64,000 bases of DNA from Zobellella endophytica (GCF_003012775.1 NZ_PXYG01000003.1:124001-188000); one strand, 5' to 3'; positions 34,059 through 44,628 are shown, numbered from the stretch's first letter. Program-made: numbers and translations. The notes: a model not told the origin generated them from the sequence alone.

Positions 34059-34655
34059 CTAGGCCTTGTATTTGGGCAGGTAGTCGGCGTGCTGGAACAG
34101 GCGGGGGCGATCCGGCTCCACCGCCTTGAGCGGGGTGGCCGGGCGCAGGCTGTGCAGGCAGCGCCCGACCAGATCGATATAGGTCTGGGTGCCCTGGCGC
34201 TTCCATTCGAGCTCCTCCTGGCGCAGCTCGCGCATCACCCGGGCCGGGGTACCGGCCACCAGCACATTGGCCGGGATCCGCATCTCGGCCTTCACAAAGG
34301 CGTGGGCCGCCACTATGCTGTTTTCGCCCACCTCGGCCCCGTCCATCACCACGGCGTTCATGCCCACCAGGGCATTCTCCCCCACCACGCAGCCGTGGAG
34401 GATGGCGCCGTGGCCCACGTGGCCCCAGGGGCAAACCTGGGTGTCGGCGTCGGGAAAGCCGTGCATCACGCAGTTGTCCTGCACATTGGCGTTTTGTTGC
34501 ACCTGGATGCGGCCAAAGTCGCCCCGCAGCGAGGCCAGGGGGCCGATATAGGCGCCCCGTTCCACGATGACGTCGCCGATCAGCACGGCGGTGGGGTGCA
34601 CATAGGCGCCCTCTTCCACCACCGGCACCAGGCCGTCTATTTCATAGCAATTCAT
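34059..34655 (-). CDS. paaY: Phenylacetate pathway thioesterase-like protein PaaY
   Basis: PaaY is a hexapeptide-repeat (left-handed beta helix) protein. In E. coli it is a thioesterase that hydrolyses dead-end CoA compounds of the pathway. The 198-residue product has the repeat-rich core ([49 protein letters not shown]) with gamma-carbonic-anhydrase-like His residues. Good AAGGAG site before the ATG. It follows paaX on the same strand, as in E. coli. Confidence 0.95.
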   Translation of the reverse strand: MNCYEIDGLVPVVEEGAYVHPTAVLIGDVIVERGAYIGPLASLRGDFGRIQVQQNANVQDNCVMHGFPDADTQVCPWGHVGHGAILHGCVVGENALVGMNAVVMDGAEVGENSIVAAHAFVKAEMRIPANVLVAGTPARVMRELRQEELEWKRQGTQTYIDLVGRCLHSLRPATPLKAVEPDRPRLFQHADYLPKYKA

Positions 34656-34685
34656 CGATGATCTCCTTTGGTATGGGGAGCCGGT

Positions 34686-34829
34686 GTAGGGCCGGTTTCA
34701 ATCGGCCGCCTACCCACGGCGCCGGGTCTGGTCGACTGAAGTCGACCTACAAGCCGGCCCTGTAGGGTCGACTTCAGTCGACCAAACCACCACGCCGGGG
34801 ATGGATGGTCAATTGAAATGGGCCCTACG
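34686..34829. repeat. REP-like cluster between paaX and paaY
   Basis: Four related palindromes lie at 34690-34707 (GGCCGGTT variant with one G-U pair), 34730-34747 (GACT, inverted), 34766-34783 (GACT) and 34807-34824 (decayed, GGTCAATT...). Three are bordered by GTAGGG or CCCTAC. They form two head-to-head pairs. This places repeats between paaX and paaY within a single-strand gene set. Confidence 0.88.
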
Positions 34830-34843
34830 GCGATCCTTCCCGG

Positions 34844-35770
34844 CTATTGCCTCAAACCGCCGAAGCGGCGGTAGAAGGCGGGGCCGGCCGGCGGCAGCGG
34901 CCCTTCGGCGGTGCGGCCGGTGGCCCAGAGGTGTTCGTCCGCCGCCCGGTAGAGCAGGTTGTAGATATTGGCGCACAGGGTCTGGGCGGCGGCGCCGGGC
35001 CAATTCGCCGGCAGCAGGCCGATGGGCAGGTTGGGATCCTTCAGCAGCACCCGCCGGTAGTGGTAGATAAGCAGGGTGCGCAGCTGGAAGGCCTGGGCCG
35101 GATCCAGCCCGGCGCCATCTTCCAGCAGCGGCAGCAGGGGGCGATACAGCGTCAGAAACTCGTGATAGCGCTGGCTGATGTCCTCCAGCGGCCAGTTGAC
35201 GCTCACCATCCGCGGCAGGGGCGGTGCCACCCCCAGCGACAAGTCCGGCGTCCGGGCCCGGAACACCACCACCTGCTCGGCCATGTCCAGATCCAGCAGC
35301 AACTGGCGCAGCTTGCCCTGGTCCAGCCCCGGGTAGGCCATCAGGTTGGGGGCGATGCCGGCGCAGCCCAGCCATTCCAGCTCCTTGCGCAGTTGGGCCT
35401 TGGCCTCCAGCTCCACCGAACTCAGCAGCACCAGATCCCACTGGCCGTCCCAGTCCCGCTGGCCGATGCCGTAGATGCGGGCCTCGGCCTGGCGGAAGCG
35501 GTGGACGCTGCTGTCGGTCACCCGGTAGAAGCTGAGCCGGCCGATACGCTCCGAGCTGAGCCAGTGGTGCTTGGCCAGGCGGAAGACGGAGGTGCGCACG
35601 AAGCGCTCGCCGAAGCCGAAGCCGGCCACCAGCTCGATCAGGCTGGCCAGGCTGATGCCGCCGCCGCGATGGGCGAGGCTGTCGCCGAAGATGGTCATGA
35701 TGAGGGAGGTGCCGCTCACGGTTTCGTAGTCGAGGGCCTGCTGGATAAAGTGGCTGAGTCGGGAATCCAT
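34844..35770 (-). CDS. paaX: Phenylacetate degradation repressor PaaX
   Basis: PaaX is the GntR-like repressor that senses phenylacetyl-CoA. The 308-residue product has an N-terminal winged helix (about 15-75: SLIMTIFGDSLAHRGGGISLAS), then a central domain and a C-terminal domain of the PaaX family (WLSSERIGRLSFYRVTD, LTLYRPLLPLL). The ATG at 35770 is preferred; an in-frame TTG three codons earlier is possible. It is separated from paaK by a bidirectional terminator, so it probably has its own promoter and regulates paaA-K and paaZ. Confidence 0.95.
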   Translation of the reverse strand: MDSRLSHFIQQALDYETVSGTSLIMTIFGDSLAHRGGGISLASLIELVAGFGFGERFVRTSVFRLAKHHWLSSERIGRLSFYRVTDSSVHRFRQAEARIYGIGQRDWDGQWDLVLLSSVELEAKAQLRKELEWLGCAGIAPNLMAYPGLDQGKLRQLLLDLDMAEQVVVFRARTPDLSLGVAPPLPRMVSVNWPLEDISQRYHEFLTLYRPLLPLLEDGAGLDPAQAFQLRTLLIYHYRRVLLKDPNLPIGLLPANWPGAAAQTLCANIYNLLYRAADEHLWATGRTAEGPLPPAGPAFYRRFGGLRQ

Positions 35771-35862
35771 GGTGTCCAATCTGAGGTATGAGTCAGGTGT
35801 GAAAAGGCGGCCAAAGGCCGGGATGAGCCCATTACACCCCGTTTAAATGGCGGACATCAAGC

Positions 35863-35890
35863 ACAAAAGTGGCGTTGCCGCCACTTTTGT
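35863..35890. terminator. Bidirectional terminator between paaK and paaX
   Basis: A perfect 12-bp stem (ACAAAAGTGGCG at 35863-35874, CGCCACTTTTGT at 35879-35890) with a 4-nt loop. The A- and T-rich outer arms allow function on both strands. It lies between the paaK stop and the paaX start. Confidence 0.82.
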
Positions 35891-35906
35891 GTATCAGGTC
35901 CGGCGC

Positions 35907-37202
35907 TCAGGCGCAGGCGCTGTTGCGCAGATCCAGCACCCGGGCCGCCTTGCCCTCGGAACGGGGCAACTGGCCCTCGCCCACTATGTCTATCTGGGTG
36001 GAGATGCCGATCATCGCCTTGATACGGTGCCTGAGCTGGTGGCCGAGCGAATGCAGATCGGCGCTGGCGCAGTCGTGGCGCAGCTCAACCTTGACCATCA
36101 GCGAGTCCAGGTGGCCGTGGCGGCTCACCTCCAGCTGGTAGTGGGGGGTCAGCTGGGGGAACTTGAGGATCTGCTCTTCCACCTGGGACGGGAACACGTT
36201 CACCCCGCGGATGATCAGCATGTCGTCGCTGCGGCCGGTGATCTTGTCCATGCGGCGCATGGTGCGGGCGCTGCCGGGCAGCAAGCGGGTCAGATCCCGG
36301 GTGCGGTAGCGGATCACCGGCAGCCCTTCCTTGGTGATGGTGGTGAACACCAGTTCGCCCAGCTCGCCGTCGGCCAGCACGGCGCCGTTTTCCGAGTTGA
36401 TGATCTCCGGGTAGAAGTGATCTTCCCAGATGGTGGGGCCGTCCTTGGACTCCAGGCACTCCATGGCCACCCCCGGCCCCATTACCTCCGACAGGCCGTA
36501 GATGTCGAGGGCGTCGATGCCGAGGCGCTGCTCGATTTCGGCTCTCATGCCGTTGGTCCAGGGCTCGGCGCCGAACACCCCCACCCGCAGCGAGCAGGCG
36601 CTGGCGCTGCCGCCCATCTGCCGCTCCAGCTCATCGATGATGTTGAGGCAGTAGGAGGGCGTGACCATGATGGCGTCGGGCTGGAAGTCCTGGATCAGCT
36701 GGGCCTGCTTCTCGGTCTGGCCGCCGGACATGGGGATGACGGTGGCGCCCAGGCGCTCGGCGCCGTAGTGGGCGCCCATGCCGCCGGTGAACAGGCCATA
36801 GCCGTAGGCCACGTGGATCTTGTCCCTACTGCTAAGGCCGGCGGCGCGCAGGGAGCGGGCCACCACGTCGGCCCAGACGTCGATGTCGTGCTGGGTATAG
36901 CCCACCACCGTCGGCTTGCCGGTGGTGCCGGACGAGGCGTGCAGCCGCACTATCTTCTCCATCGGCACCGCGAACAGGCCGAAGGGATAGTTGTCGCGCA
37001 GATCCTGCTTGGTGGTGAAGGGAAACTTGTTCAGATCCTCCAGGGTCTTGCAGTCGGAGGGATGCACCCCGGCCTCGTCGAACTTGCGCCGGTACATGGG
37101 CACGTTTTCATAGGCGTGGTGCAGGGTCTTTTGCAGCCGCTCCAGTTGCAGCGAACGCAGTTCGTCGACGGATGCGGTTTCAATATGGTCCAGTTTGCTC
37201 AT
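35907..37202 (-). CDS. paaK: Phenylacetate-CoA ligase PaaK
   Basis: PaaK activates phenylacetate to phenylacetyl-CoA with ATP, the entry step of the pathway. The 431-residue product is an adenylate-forming enzyme with the P-loop LHASSGTTGKPTVVGYT, the motif FGAEPWTNGMR, IYGLSEVMGPGVAMEC and the C-terminal GRSDDMLIIRGVNVFPSQ with the hinge. Length fits the family (437 in E. coli). It is the last structural gene in the paaA-K operon. Confidence 0.97.
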   Translation of the reverse strand: MSKLDHIETASVDELRSLQLERLQKTLHHAYENVPMYRRKFDEAGVHPSDCKTLEDLNKFPFTTKQDLRDNYPFGLFAVPMEKIVRLHASSGTTGKPTVVGYTQHDIDVWADVVARSLRAAGLSSRDKIHVAYGYGLFTGGMGAHYGAERLGATVIPMSGGQTEKQAQLIQDFQPDAIMVTPSYCLNIIDELERQMGGSASACSLRVGVFGAEPWTNGMRAEIEQRLGIDALDIYGLSEVMGPGVAMECLESKDGPTIWEDHFYPEIINSENGAVLADGELGELVFTTITKEGLPVIRYRTRDLTRLLPGSARTMRRMDKITGRSDDMLIIRGVNVFPSQVEEQILKFPQLTPHYQLEVSRHGHLDSLMVKVELRHDCASADLHSLGHQLRHRIKAMIGISTQIDIVGEGQLPRSEGKAARVLDLRNSACA

Positions 37203-37226
37203 TTGTTGCCTCCTCCCTTTGGCTGG

Positions 37227-38427
<1,201 letters not shown>

Positions 38428-38435
<8 letters not shown>

Positions 38436-38874
38436 GGTGTTCTTCCTTTAAAATGGTTCCCTTTACCTGGTAGGAGCGGCCCCGGAACAACGCCAGCACC
38501 TCCCCCGCTTCATTCTCCAGCTGCACGTCGTAGGTGCCGGTGCGCCCGCCCCGGTGCCGCTCCTCGGCCCTGGCCCGCAAAAACTCGCCGGCGAAGGCAG
38601 GCTTGAGGTAATCGATGCTGCAACCCTGCCCTATGGTCACCCGGTTGTAACCGTTGCAGGCGAAGGCGAAGGCCGCGTCGGCGAAGGTAAACAGTATGCC
38701 GCCCTGAATGCTGCCGTGGCCGTTGAGCATCCACGGCTGCACCCGCATGGTCATCACCGCGGCGCCGGCAGCCACGCTCTCGAGTTCCAGGCCCAGGTGC
38801 TGGCTGCAGGCGTCGTTGGCAAACATGGCCTCGGCGCAGCGCCGGGCCAGATCCTCTTCCATTCGTTCAGTCAT
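38428..38874 (-). CDS. paaI: Phenylacetyl-CoA-pathway thioesterase PaaI
   Basis: PaaI is a hotdog-fold thioesterase that clears hydroxyphenylacetyl-CoA and related CoA traps. The 148-residue product has the hotdog helix GHGSIQGGILFTFADAAFAFA with the Asp nucleophile-activating site, and the strand DYLKPAFAGEFLRARAEE. Its start overlaps the end of paaH by 8 bp. Confidence 0.95.
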
Positions 38875-40369
38875 GGGCTTCCTCCCTGGCCGCCCAGTGC
38901 CGCAAGGTGAGCGACGGGCGATATTTGTCCTCGCCGTACAGGGCGTGCAGTCGTTCGAGCAGAGCCAGCAACCGGCGGTAGCCGATTTCCGCCCCCCAGG
39001 CCACCGGCCCCTTGGGGTAATTCACGCCATAACGCATGGCCAGATCGATGTCTTCCGGGCTGGCCACCCCGTGCAAACAGGCCTCGGCGGCCTCGTTGAC
39101 CAGGGTGGCCAGGGTGCGCAGCACCAGCAGCCCCGGGTGATCCGAGAGCAACAGCACCTGCTTGCCCAGGGCCTGGAAAAAGCCGGTCACGGCGGCCACC
39201 TGCTCCGGTGTGCAGCAGGCCGACACCCCCAGCGCTAGGTACTGGGCCCGCTCGTAGTCCTCGGCCCAGTCCAGGGCCATGGCGGCCCGGCCCGGGTGGC
39301 GCAGGGCGGCGCTCTGGCCGTTGGTCGGCTCGACGCAGACCCCGTCGATCAGCAGGGCGGGCGCGCCGCCCTCGCGCTCAATAGTGCCTGGATAACGGGC
39401 CAGCAGGGCCTCGACCCCCTTGAGCCCGGACCAGTCGCCGCGCACCACCACCCGCTCCGGCGCCCGGCCGGCGGGGCTGGGCAGTTCCTGCACCTCCGGC
39501 TGGCCGCCCTGGTAGCGGTAGAAGCCCTGGCCGGACTTGCGCCCCAGGCGGCCGGCGTCCACCAGCGCCTGTTGCACCAGCGAAGGCCGGTAGCGGGGCT
39601 CGTCGAAGAAGGCCCGGTAGACGCTGGTACTCACTGCAAAATTCACATCCTGGCCGATCAGGTCGGTCAGCTCGCAGGCTCCCATGGGAAAGCCGCCGGC
39701 GCTGCGCATCAGGGCGTCCAGCACCCCGGGCTCAGCCACCCCTTCCTGCAGGGCGCGCAGGGTCTCTCCGTAATAGGGCCGGGCGATGCGGTTGACGATA
39801 AAACCGGGGGTGGAGCGGGCATGGACCGCCACCTTGCCCCAGTCCCGGGCCAGGGCGAGCAGGGTGTCGCGCACCGGCGCCGCCGTGGCCAGGCCGGAGA
39901 TCACCTCCACCAGCTTCATCACCGGCGCCGGGTTGAAAAAGTGCAGCCCGGCCAGCCGTTCGGGCCGTGCCAGGGCGGCGCCGATGGCGGTGATGGAAAT
40001 GGACGAGGTGTTGGAGGCGAACATCGTCTGCTCGCCGCAGATGGCTTCCAGCTCCCGGAACAGCTGCTGCTTGACCTCCAGCCGCTCGACCACGGCCTCG
40101 ATCACCAGCTCAGCCTCGGCCAGCTCGGCCAGGCACTCGGCGGGCACCAGCCGCGCCAGCAGGGCGGTCCTGTCATCCTCGGCGAGCCTGCCCCGGGCCA
40201 CCCGCAGGGCCAGCCGTTCGGCCAGCTCCGCCAGGGCGGCGCGGGTACGGGCCGGGTCGACATCGTACAATTGCACGCTGTGTCCGGCCTGGGCCGCCAC
40301 CTGGGCGATGCCCAGGCCCATGGTGCCGGCGCCGATCACCGCCACTCGTTGAATTGCGTTGCGGCTCAT
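38867..40369 (-). CDS. paaH: 3-hydroxyacyl-CoA dehydrogenase PaaH (PaaC in other nomenclature)
   Basis: The enzyme oxidises 3-hydroxyadipyl-CoA to 3-oxoadipyl-CoA with NAD+. The 500-residue protein has the Rossmann motif VAVIGAGTMGLGIAQVAA, the SNTSSISITA loop and LAGLHFFNPAPVMKLVEVI with the catalytic His. A second, repeated 3HCDH C-domain follows (about 400-490), giving the long form seen in E. coli PaaH (475 aa). Start at 40369 with AAGGGG upstream. It is 1 bp after the paaG stop. Confidence 0.96.
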   Translation of the reverse strand: MSRNAIQRVAVIGAGTMGLGIAQVAAQAGHSVQLYDVDPARTRAALAELAERLALRVARGRLAEDDRTALLARLVPAECLAELAEAELVIEAVVERLEVKQQLFRELEAICGEQTMFASNTSSISITAIGAALARPERLAGLHFFNPAPVMKLVEVISGLATAAPVRDTLLALARDWGKVAVHARSTPGFIVNRIARPYYGETLRALQEGVAEPGVLDALMRSAGGFPMGACELTDLIGQDVNFAVSTSVYRAFFDEPRYRPSLVQQALVDAGRLGRKSGQGFYRYQGGQPEVQELPSPAGRAPERVVVRGDWSGLKGVEALLARYPGTIEREGGAPALLIDGVCVEPTNGQSAALRHPGRAAMALDWAEDYERAQYLALGVSACCTPEQVAAVTGFFQALGKQVLLLSDHPGLLVLRTLATLVNEAAEACLHGVASPEDIDLAMRYGVNYPKGPVAWGAEIGYRRLLALLERLHALYGEDKYRPSLTLRHWAAREEAHD

Positions 40370-40370
40370 C

Positions 40371-41162
40371 TCAGCACCCCTTGAAGTTCGGCGACCGCTT
40401 GTTGAGAAAAGCGTCCACCCCTTCCCGGTAGTCTTCACTGCGGCCGGCCAGGCGCTGCAGATCCCGCTCCAGCTCCAGTTGCTGCTCCAAGCTGTTGCTC
40501 TCCGCCTGGTGGATGGCCTTCTTGATCAGCCCCAGGCCGTAGGTGGGCTGGCGGGCCAGGTGCTGGGCCAGTTGCATGGCCTCGCTGCCCAGTTGCTCGT
40601 CGTCCACCACCCGCCAGACAAGGCCCATGTCCAGCGCCTGCTCGGCGCCGAGTTTGTCGCCCAGCAGGGCCAGGCCCAAGGCCCGGGCGCGGCCCACCAG
40701 CCGGGGCAGCAGCCAGGTGCCGCCGGAGTCTGGCACCAGGCCCAGCCGGCAAAACGCCTGGATAAAGGAGGCGCTCCGCGCCGCCAGCACGATGTCGCAG
40801 GCCAGGGCGATGTTGGCGCCGGCGCCGGCGGCCACGCCGTTCACCGCGCACACCACCGGCTTGGGCAGGCTGGTCAGGCGGCGGATCAGCGGGTTGTAGT
40901 AACGCTCGATGGACAGGCCCAGATCCGGCGCCTCGCCGCCCGGGGCCACGGCCCGATCGCCCAGATCCTGGCCGGCGCAAAAGCCCCGGCCACGGCCGGT
41001 GAGCAGGATGGCGCGGATCTCGGCGTCCTGCTCCCAGGCTTTCAGCACCTCGGCCACTTCCTGGTGCATGCGTTCATTGAAGCTGTTGAGCTGGGCCGGA
41101 CGGTTGAGCGCGAGCACGCCCACGGCGCCTTCCCTGTAACATTCGATATGCTGGTATTCCAT
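40371..41162 (-). CDS. paaG: Ring-1,2-epoxyphenylacetyl-CoA isomerase PaaG
   Basis: PaaG isomerises the ring epoxide to the oxepin and also acts on a later dienoyl-CoA. The 263-residue crotonase-fold protein has the CoA-binding segment GRGRGFCAGQDLGDR and the oxyanion-hole region GVAAGAGANIALACDIVLAA. The catalytic Asp is in GLVPDSGGTWLLPRLVG. It overlaps paaF by one base (TAATG). Good length match to E. coli PaaG (262). Confidence 0.96.
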   Translation of the reverse strand: MEYQHIECYREGAVGVLALNRPAQLNSFNERMHQEVAEVLKAWEQDAEIRAILLTGRGRGFCAGQDLGDRAVAPGGEAPDLGLSIERYYNPLIRRLTSLPKPVVCAVNGVAAGAGANIALACDIVLAARSASFIQAFCRLGLVPDSGGTWLLPRLVGRARALGLALLGDKLGAEQALDMGLVWRVVDDEQLGSEAMQLAQHLARQPTYGLGLIKKAIHQAESNSLEQQLELERDLQRLAGRSEDYREGVDAFLNKRSPNFKGC

Positions 41163-41938
41163 TATTTCCCCCGGTAGTGCGGTGCGCGTTTTTCCAGAAA
41201 GGCGTTGATGCCTTCGTTGCGATCGTCGGTGGCGGCCAGCCAGACAAAGGCCTGGCGCTCCTGGCGCAGGCCCTGGCTCAGGCTGGTTTCCTGGCAGGCC
41301 CGCACGGCGGCCTTGGCGGCCCGTACCGCCAGCGGCGCCTGGGCGGCGATGCGCCGGGCCAGCTGGTGGGCGTATTCGTCGGTCAGGCCCGGCGGACAGA
41401 CCCGGCTCACCAGGCCGAGCTCATGGCCGCGCTCGGCGCTGATGGGCTCGCCGGTGAGCACCATGCGCATGGCGGTCTGCTGTCCGAGCTGGCGGGTCAG
41501 CCGCTGGGTGCCGCCGGCGCCGGGCATGATGCCGAGGGTGATTTCGGGCAGTCCGAGCAGGGCGCCCTCGCCCGCCACCACCAGGTCGCAGTGCAGCACC
41601 AGCTCCAGCCCGGCGCCCAGGGCGAAGCCGTTCACCGCCGCGATCAGCGGCTTGGGAAAGGCCTCGATGCACGCCCACAGGGCCGGCCGTTCGTCCTGCT
41701 GCAGGGCCACCGCGTCCAGGTGGCGCATCTCTTCCAGGTCGGCCCCGGCGGCAAAGCCGCGGCCCTCGCCGCGCAGCACCACGGCGCGCACCCGCTCGTC
41801 ACTGGCGGCCCCGGCCAGGGCATCGCCCAGCTCGCGCAGGCTCTGGTTGCGCAGCGCGTTGCGCCGCTCGGGCCGGTTGAGGCTGAGGGTCAAGACCCCG
41901 TCGTCCCCCCGCCGGCTCAGAATATCCCGCTCCGTCAT
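41162..41938 (-). CDS. paaF: 2,3-dehydroadipyl-CoA hydratase PaaF
   Basis: PaaF hydrates 2,3-didehydroadipyl-CoA to 3-hydroxyadipyl-CoA. The 258-residue crotonase-fold protein has GEGRGFAAGADLEEM, GFALGAGLELVLHCDL and PEITLGIMPGAGGTQRLTR with the two catalytic Glu positions (ELVLHC and PEITLG). The N-terminal GVLTLSLNRPERRNAL is standard. It lies between paaE and paaG. Confidence 0.96.
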   Translation of the reverse strand: MTERDILSRRGDDGVLTLSLNRPERRNALRNQSLRELGDALAGAASDERVRAVVLRGEGRGFAAGADLEEMRHLDAVALQQDERPALWACIEAFPKPLIAAVNGFALGAGLELVLHCDLVVAGEGALLGLPEITLGIMPGAGGTQRLTRQLGQQTAMRMVLTGEPISAERGHELGLVSRVCPPGLTDEYAHQLARRIAAQAPLAVRAAKAAVRACQETSLSQGLRQERQAFVWLAATDDRNEGINAFLEKRAPHYRGK

Positions 41939-41956
41939 CCTCTCCTCCTCCCAGGT

Positions 41957-43018
41957 TCAGTCGTCGAAGCTGATGCGCACCGCACCGCTCCGGGGCCGGG
42001 CCTGGCAGCTCAGCACATAGCCCCTGGCCACCTCGTCCTGCTCCAGGCTGTAGTTGAGGGCCATGTCCACCTCGCCTTCCAGCACCCGGCATTTGCAGGT
42101 GGCGCAGACCCCGCCCTTGCAGGCGTAGGGCAGATCGGCCCCGGCGCGCAGGGCGGCGTCGAGGATGCTGTCGTCCTCGGCGCTCACCTCCAGCCGGAAC
42201 TCGCGGCCGTCCAGCAGCAGGCTGACGTCGCCCTGGCTGCGGGCGGCGCGCTGCTCGGCGCTGATGGCGCGCGGCACGCCCGAGTTGAAGCGCTCGGTAT
42301 GGATGCGCTCCCGGGCGAGGCCGTGGTCGGGCAGCACCTGCTCCACCGCCTGCATCATCTCCTCGGGACCACAGGCGAAGCAGTGGTCGTAGCGGTCGGC
42401 CAGCAGCTGGCTGGCAAACAGGGACTGGATACGGGCGGCGTCGAGCCGGCCGTTGAGGATGTCGCTCTCGCCCTGCTCCCGGCTGAACACGCAGATCAGC
42501 TGGAAGCGGCTCGGATAGCGGTCCTTCAGATCCGCCAGCGCCTCGGCGAACATGGTCTGGCGCCAACTGCGGTTGCCGTACACCAGGGTGAAACGGCTGT
42601 CGGGCCGCTCGCCCAGCACCGCCTTGACGATGGACAGCAGGGGCGTGATGCCGCTGCCGGCGGCAAAGCCCAGGTAGCTTTCGCCGCCCTGCTTTTCCGC
42701 ATGCTGGAAGAAGAGGCCCTGGGGCGGCATTACCTCCAGCGCATCTCCCGCCTTGAGGTTGTCGTTCACCCAGTTGGAAAAACGGCCCCCGGGCACCCGC
42801 TTGACGGCGATGGTGAGTTCCTCCTCGTCCTGGCGGCTGCAGATGGAGTAGCAGCGGCGCAGCTCTTCCCCCTGGTCCTGGTAACGCAGGGTGAGGTGCT
42901 GGCCCGGCCTGAAGCGGAACCGCTCCTTGTTGTCGCCCTCCAGCTCGAAGGCGATGGCGATGGCGTCCTGGGTCTGCTCCTGTACGGACTTGACCCGTAG
43001 CGAATAAAACTGATTCAT
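41957..43018 (-). CDS. paaE: Phenylacetyl-CoA epoxidase reductase PaaE
   Basis: PaaE passes electrons from NADPH to the PaaABC epoxidase. The 353-residue protein has an FAD domain (RFRPGQHLTLRYQ, RRCYSICS), an NAD(P) domain (GFAAGSGITPLLSIVK) and a C-terminal 2Fe-2S ferredoxin domain with cysteines in YACKGGVCATCKCRVLEG and a later LSCQA. That order (oxidoreductase then ferredoxin) is characteristic. Start at 43018 with GGGAGC upstream; an open extension upstream encodes the C-terminal cysteine region of paaD in another frame and is rejected. Confidence 0.96.
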   Translation of the reverse strand: MNQFYSLRVKSVQEQTQDAIAIAFELEGDNKERFRFRPGQHLTLRYQDQGEELRRCYSICSRQDEEELTIAVKRVPGGRFSNWVNDNLKAGDALEVMPPQGLFFQHAEKQGGESYLGFAAGSGITPLLSIVKAVLGERPDSRFTLVYGNRSWRQTMFAEALADLKDRYPSRFQLICVFSREQGESDILNGRLDAARIQSLFASQLLADRYDHCFACGPEEMMQAVEQVLPDHGLARERIHTERFNSGVPRAISAEQRAARSQGDVSLLLDGREFRLEVSAEDDSILDAALRAGADLPYACKGGVCATCKCRVLEGEVDMALNYSLEQDEVARGYVLSCQARPRSGAVRISFDD

Positions 43019-43041
43019 ACTCTGCTCCCTGTGCGGCTTGG

Positions 43042-43536
43042 CTAGATGCACTTGAAGTAATCGAACGGCTCCAGGCAGTCGCGACACTGGTACTGGGCCT
43101 TGCAGGCGGTGGAGCCGAACTCGCTCACCAGCCGGGTATGGTGGCTGCCGCATTGCGGGCAGGGCACCCCGTCTTCGGGAATAAGGTGCTGGCCGCAGGC
43201 CGGCCCCTGGGGCGGCGCTATGCCGTACCGGCGCAGCTTGTGCTTGCCCTCGGCGCTCATCCAGTCGGTGGTCCAGGCCTCGGACAGGTCCAGCTCCACC
43301 CGGGCCGGACGCAGCCCATCCCGGCCGAGGGCCGCCAGTATGTCGGCCTCCAGCATGTCGGTGGCCGGGCAGCCGCTGTAGGTGGGGGTAAAACGCACCA
43401 CCAGGGCGCCGTCCTCGGCCAGCACCACCCCGCGGATCATCCCGAGATCGGTCACCGACAGCACCGGGATCTCCGGGTCGGACACGGTTTTCAGCAGCTC
43501 CCAGCAGCGGGGAATGCGATGATCGGCGATTTGCAC
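43042..43536 (-). CDS. paaD: PaaD, iron-sulfur assembly factor of the phenylacetyl-CoA epoxidase
   Basis: PaaD carries a MIP18/DUF59 domain (about 15-90: TVSDPEIPVLSVTDLGMI and FTPTYSGCPATDMLEADI) and a C-terminal zinc-ribbon-like part (CPQCGSHHTRLVSEFG, then CKAQYQCRDCLEPFDYFKC). It is needed for maturation of PaaE's cluster or the epoxidase. I start at a GTG (43536) with AAGGAG upstream, giving 164 residues. The frame is open further but lacks a site. Confidence 0.93.
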   Translation of the reverse strand: MQIADHRIPRCWELLKTVSDPEIPVLSVTDLGMIRGVVLAEDGALVVRFTPTYSGCPATDMLEADILAALGRDGLRPARVELDLSEAWTTDWMSAEGKHKLRRYGIAPPQGPACGQHLIPEDGVPCPQCGSHHTRLVSEFGSTACKAQYQCRDCLEPFDYFKCI

Positions 43537-43547
43537 CTTGCTTCTCC

Positions 43548-44312
43548 TTACCAGCTCACGTTCGGATGGGCCCGCGGCAGCGACTGCATCTCCGCCAGCA
43601 GGAACCCCAGGTGTTCGGTGTGCCGGCCCTGGCGGCCACCCTGGCGATAGGGCGCCTGGGAGGGCTGGGTCAGCTCGGCCTGGCGGCAGCCTGCCTCGAT
43701 GCGCGCCCGCCACTGGCCGGCCAGCTCGTCCAGCCCGGGCAGGATGCCCGCCGCCACCAGCATCGCTTCCACCTCGTCGGTGGCGAACAGCTCGCCGGTG
43801 AAGCGCCACAGCTCGTCCAGGGCGGCCTGGGTGCGGCTGTGGCTTTCCTCGGTGCCGAGGCCGAGCCGCTGGATCCAGCCGTTTGAAAAGCGCAGGTGAT
43901 AGTTCACCTCCTTCAGCGACTTGGCGGCGAAGGCCGCCAGCGGCGCGTAACCCGAGCCGGTGAGGGCGGTGAACAGCAACTGGTGGTAGTTATCAAGCCA
44001 CCACTGGCGCATCAGGGTCCGGGCGAAATCGCCGTTGGGCTGCTCGCACAGCAGCAGGTTGCAGAACTCCCGCTCGTCCCGGAAAAAGGCGAGCCGGTCT
44101 TCGTCCCGCCCCTGGCCTTCCAGCTCGCCCGCCATGGTCAGCAGGGTGCGGGCCTGGCCCAGGATATCCAGGCCGATGTTGGCCAGGGCGATGTCCAGCT
44201 CCAGCTCGGGGGCGTGGCCGCACCACTGGGACAGCCGGTGCGACAGCACCAGCTGGTTGTCGCCCAGGCGCAACAGATAAGTAAAAAGCGCGTCTTTGTG
44301 TGCCTTGTCCAT
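43548..44312 (-). CDS. paaC: Phenylacetyl-CoA epoxidase structural subunit PaaC
   Basis: PaaC is the ferritin-like partner of the catalytic subunit PaaA; it lacks a metal centre and has a structural role. The 254-residue product has the PaaC pattern YLLRLGDNQLVLSHRLSQW, ALANIGLDILGQARTLL, REFCNLLLCEQPNGDFA and SLKEVNYHLRFSNGWIQRLG. It lies between paaB and paaD with 8 and 11 bp gaps. Confidence 0.96.
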   Translation of the reverse strand: MDKAHKDALFTYLLRLGDNQLVLSHRLSQWCGHAPELELDIALANIGLDILGQARTLLTMAGELEGQGRDEDRLAFFRDEREFCNLLLCEQPNGDFARTLMRQWWLDNYHQLLFTALTGSGYAPLAAFAAKSLKEVNYHLRFSNGWIQRLGLGTEESHSRTQAALDELWRFTGELFATDEVEAMLVAAGILPGLDELAGQWRARIEAGCRQAELTQPSQAPYRQGGRQGRHTEHLGFLLAEMQSLPRAHPNVSW

Positions 44313-44320
44313 ACCGCCTC

Positions 44321-44605
44321 CTACATGTGCTCGATGCCGTCGGGGATCCGGTAGAAGGTCGGGTGGCGATACACCTTGTCCTCCGCCGGCTCGAAGAAGG
44401 CGCCCTTCTCCTCGGGCTGGCTGGCGGTGATGAGCTCGGACTTCACCACCCAGATACTCACCCCTTCCTTGCGGCGGGTGTAGGCGTCCCGGGCGTGCTC
44501 CAGGGCCATTTCATCGTCGGCGGCGCGCAGGCTGCCCACGTGACGGTGGTGCAGGCCCTGCTTGCTGCGGATAAAGACTTCGTACAACGACCATTGCTTG
44601 TTCAT
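44321..44605 (-). CDS. paaB: Phenylacetyl-CoA epoxidase subunit PaaB
   Basis: PaaB is a small subunit of the epoxidase that may bridge PaaA/PaaC dimers. The 94-residue product reads WSLYEVFIRSKQGLHHRHVG and HARDAYTRRKEGVSIWVVKS, a clear family match, with PTFYRIPDGIEHM at its end. The ATG at 44605 has AAGGAG upstream and is favoured over one at 44629 that overlaps the paaA stop. Confidence 0.95.
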   Translation of the reverse strand: MNKQWSLYEVFIRSKQGLHHRHVGSLRAADDEMALEHARDAYTRRKEGVSIWVVKSELITASQPEEKGAFFEPAEDKVYRHPTFYRIPDGIEHM

Positions 44606-44628
44606 GGCTTGCTCTCCTTGCTTGTTCA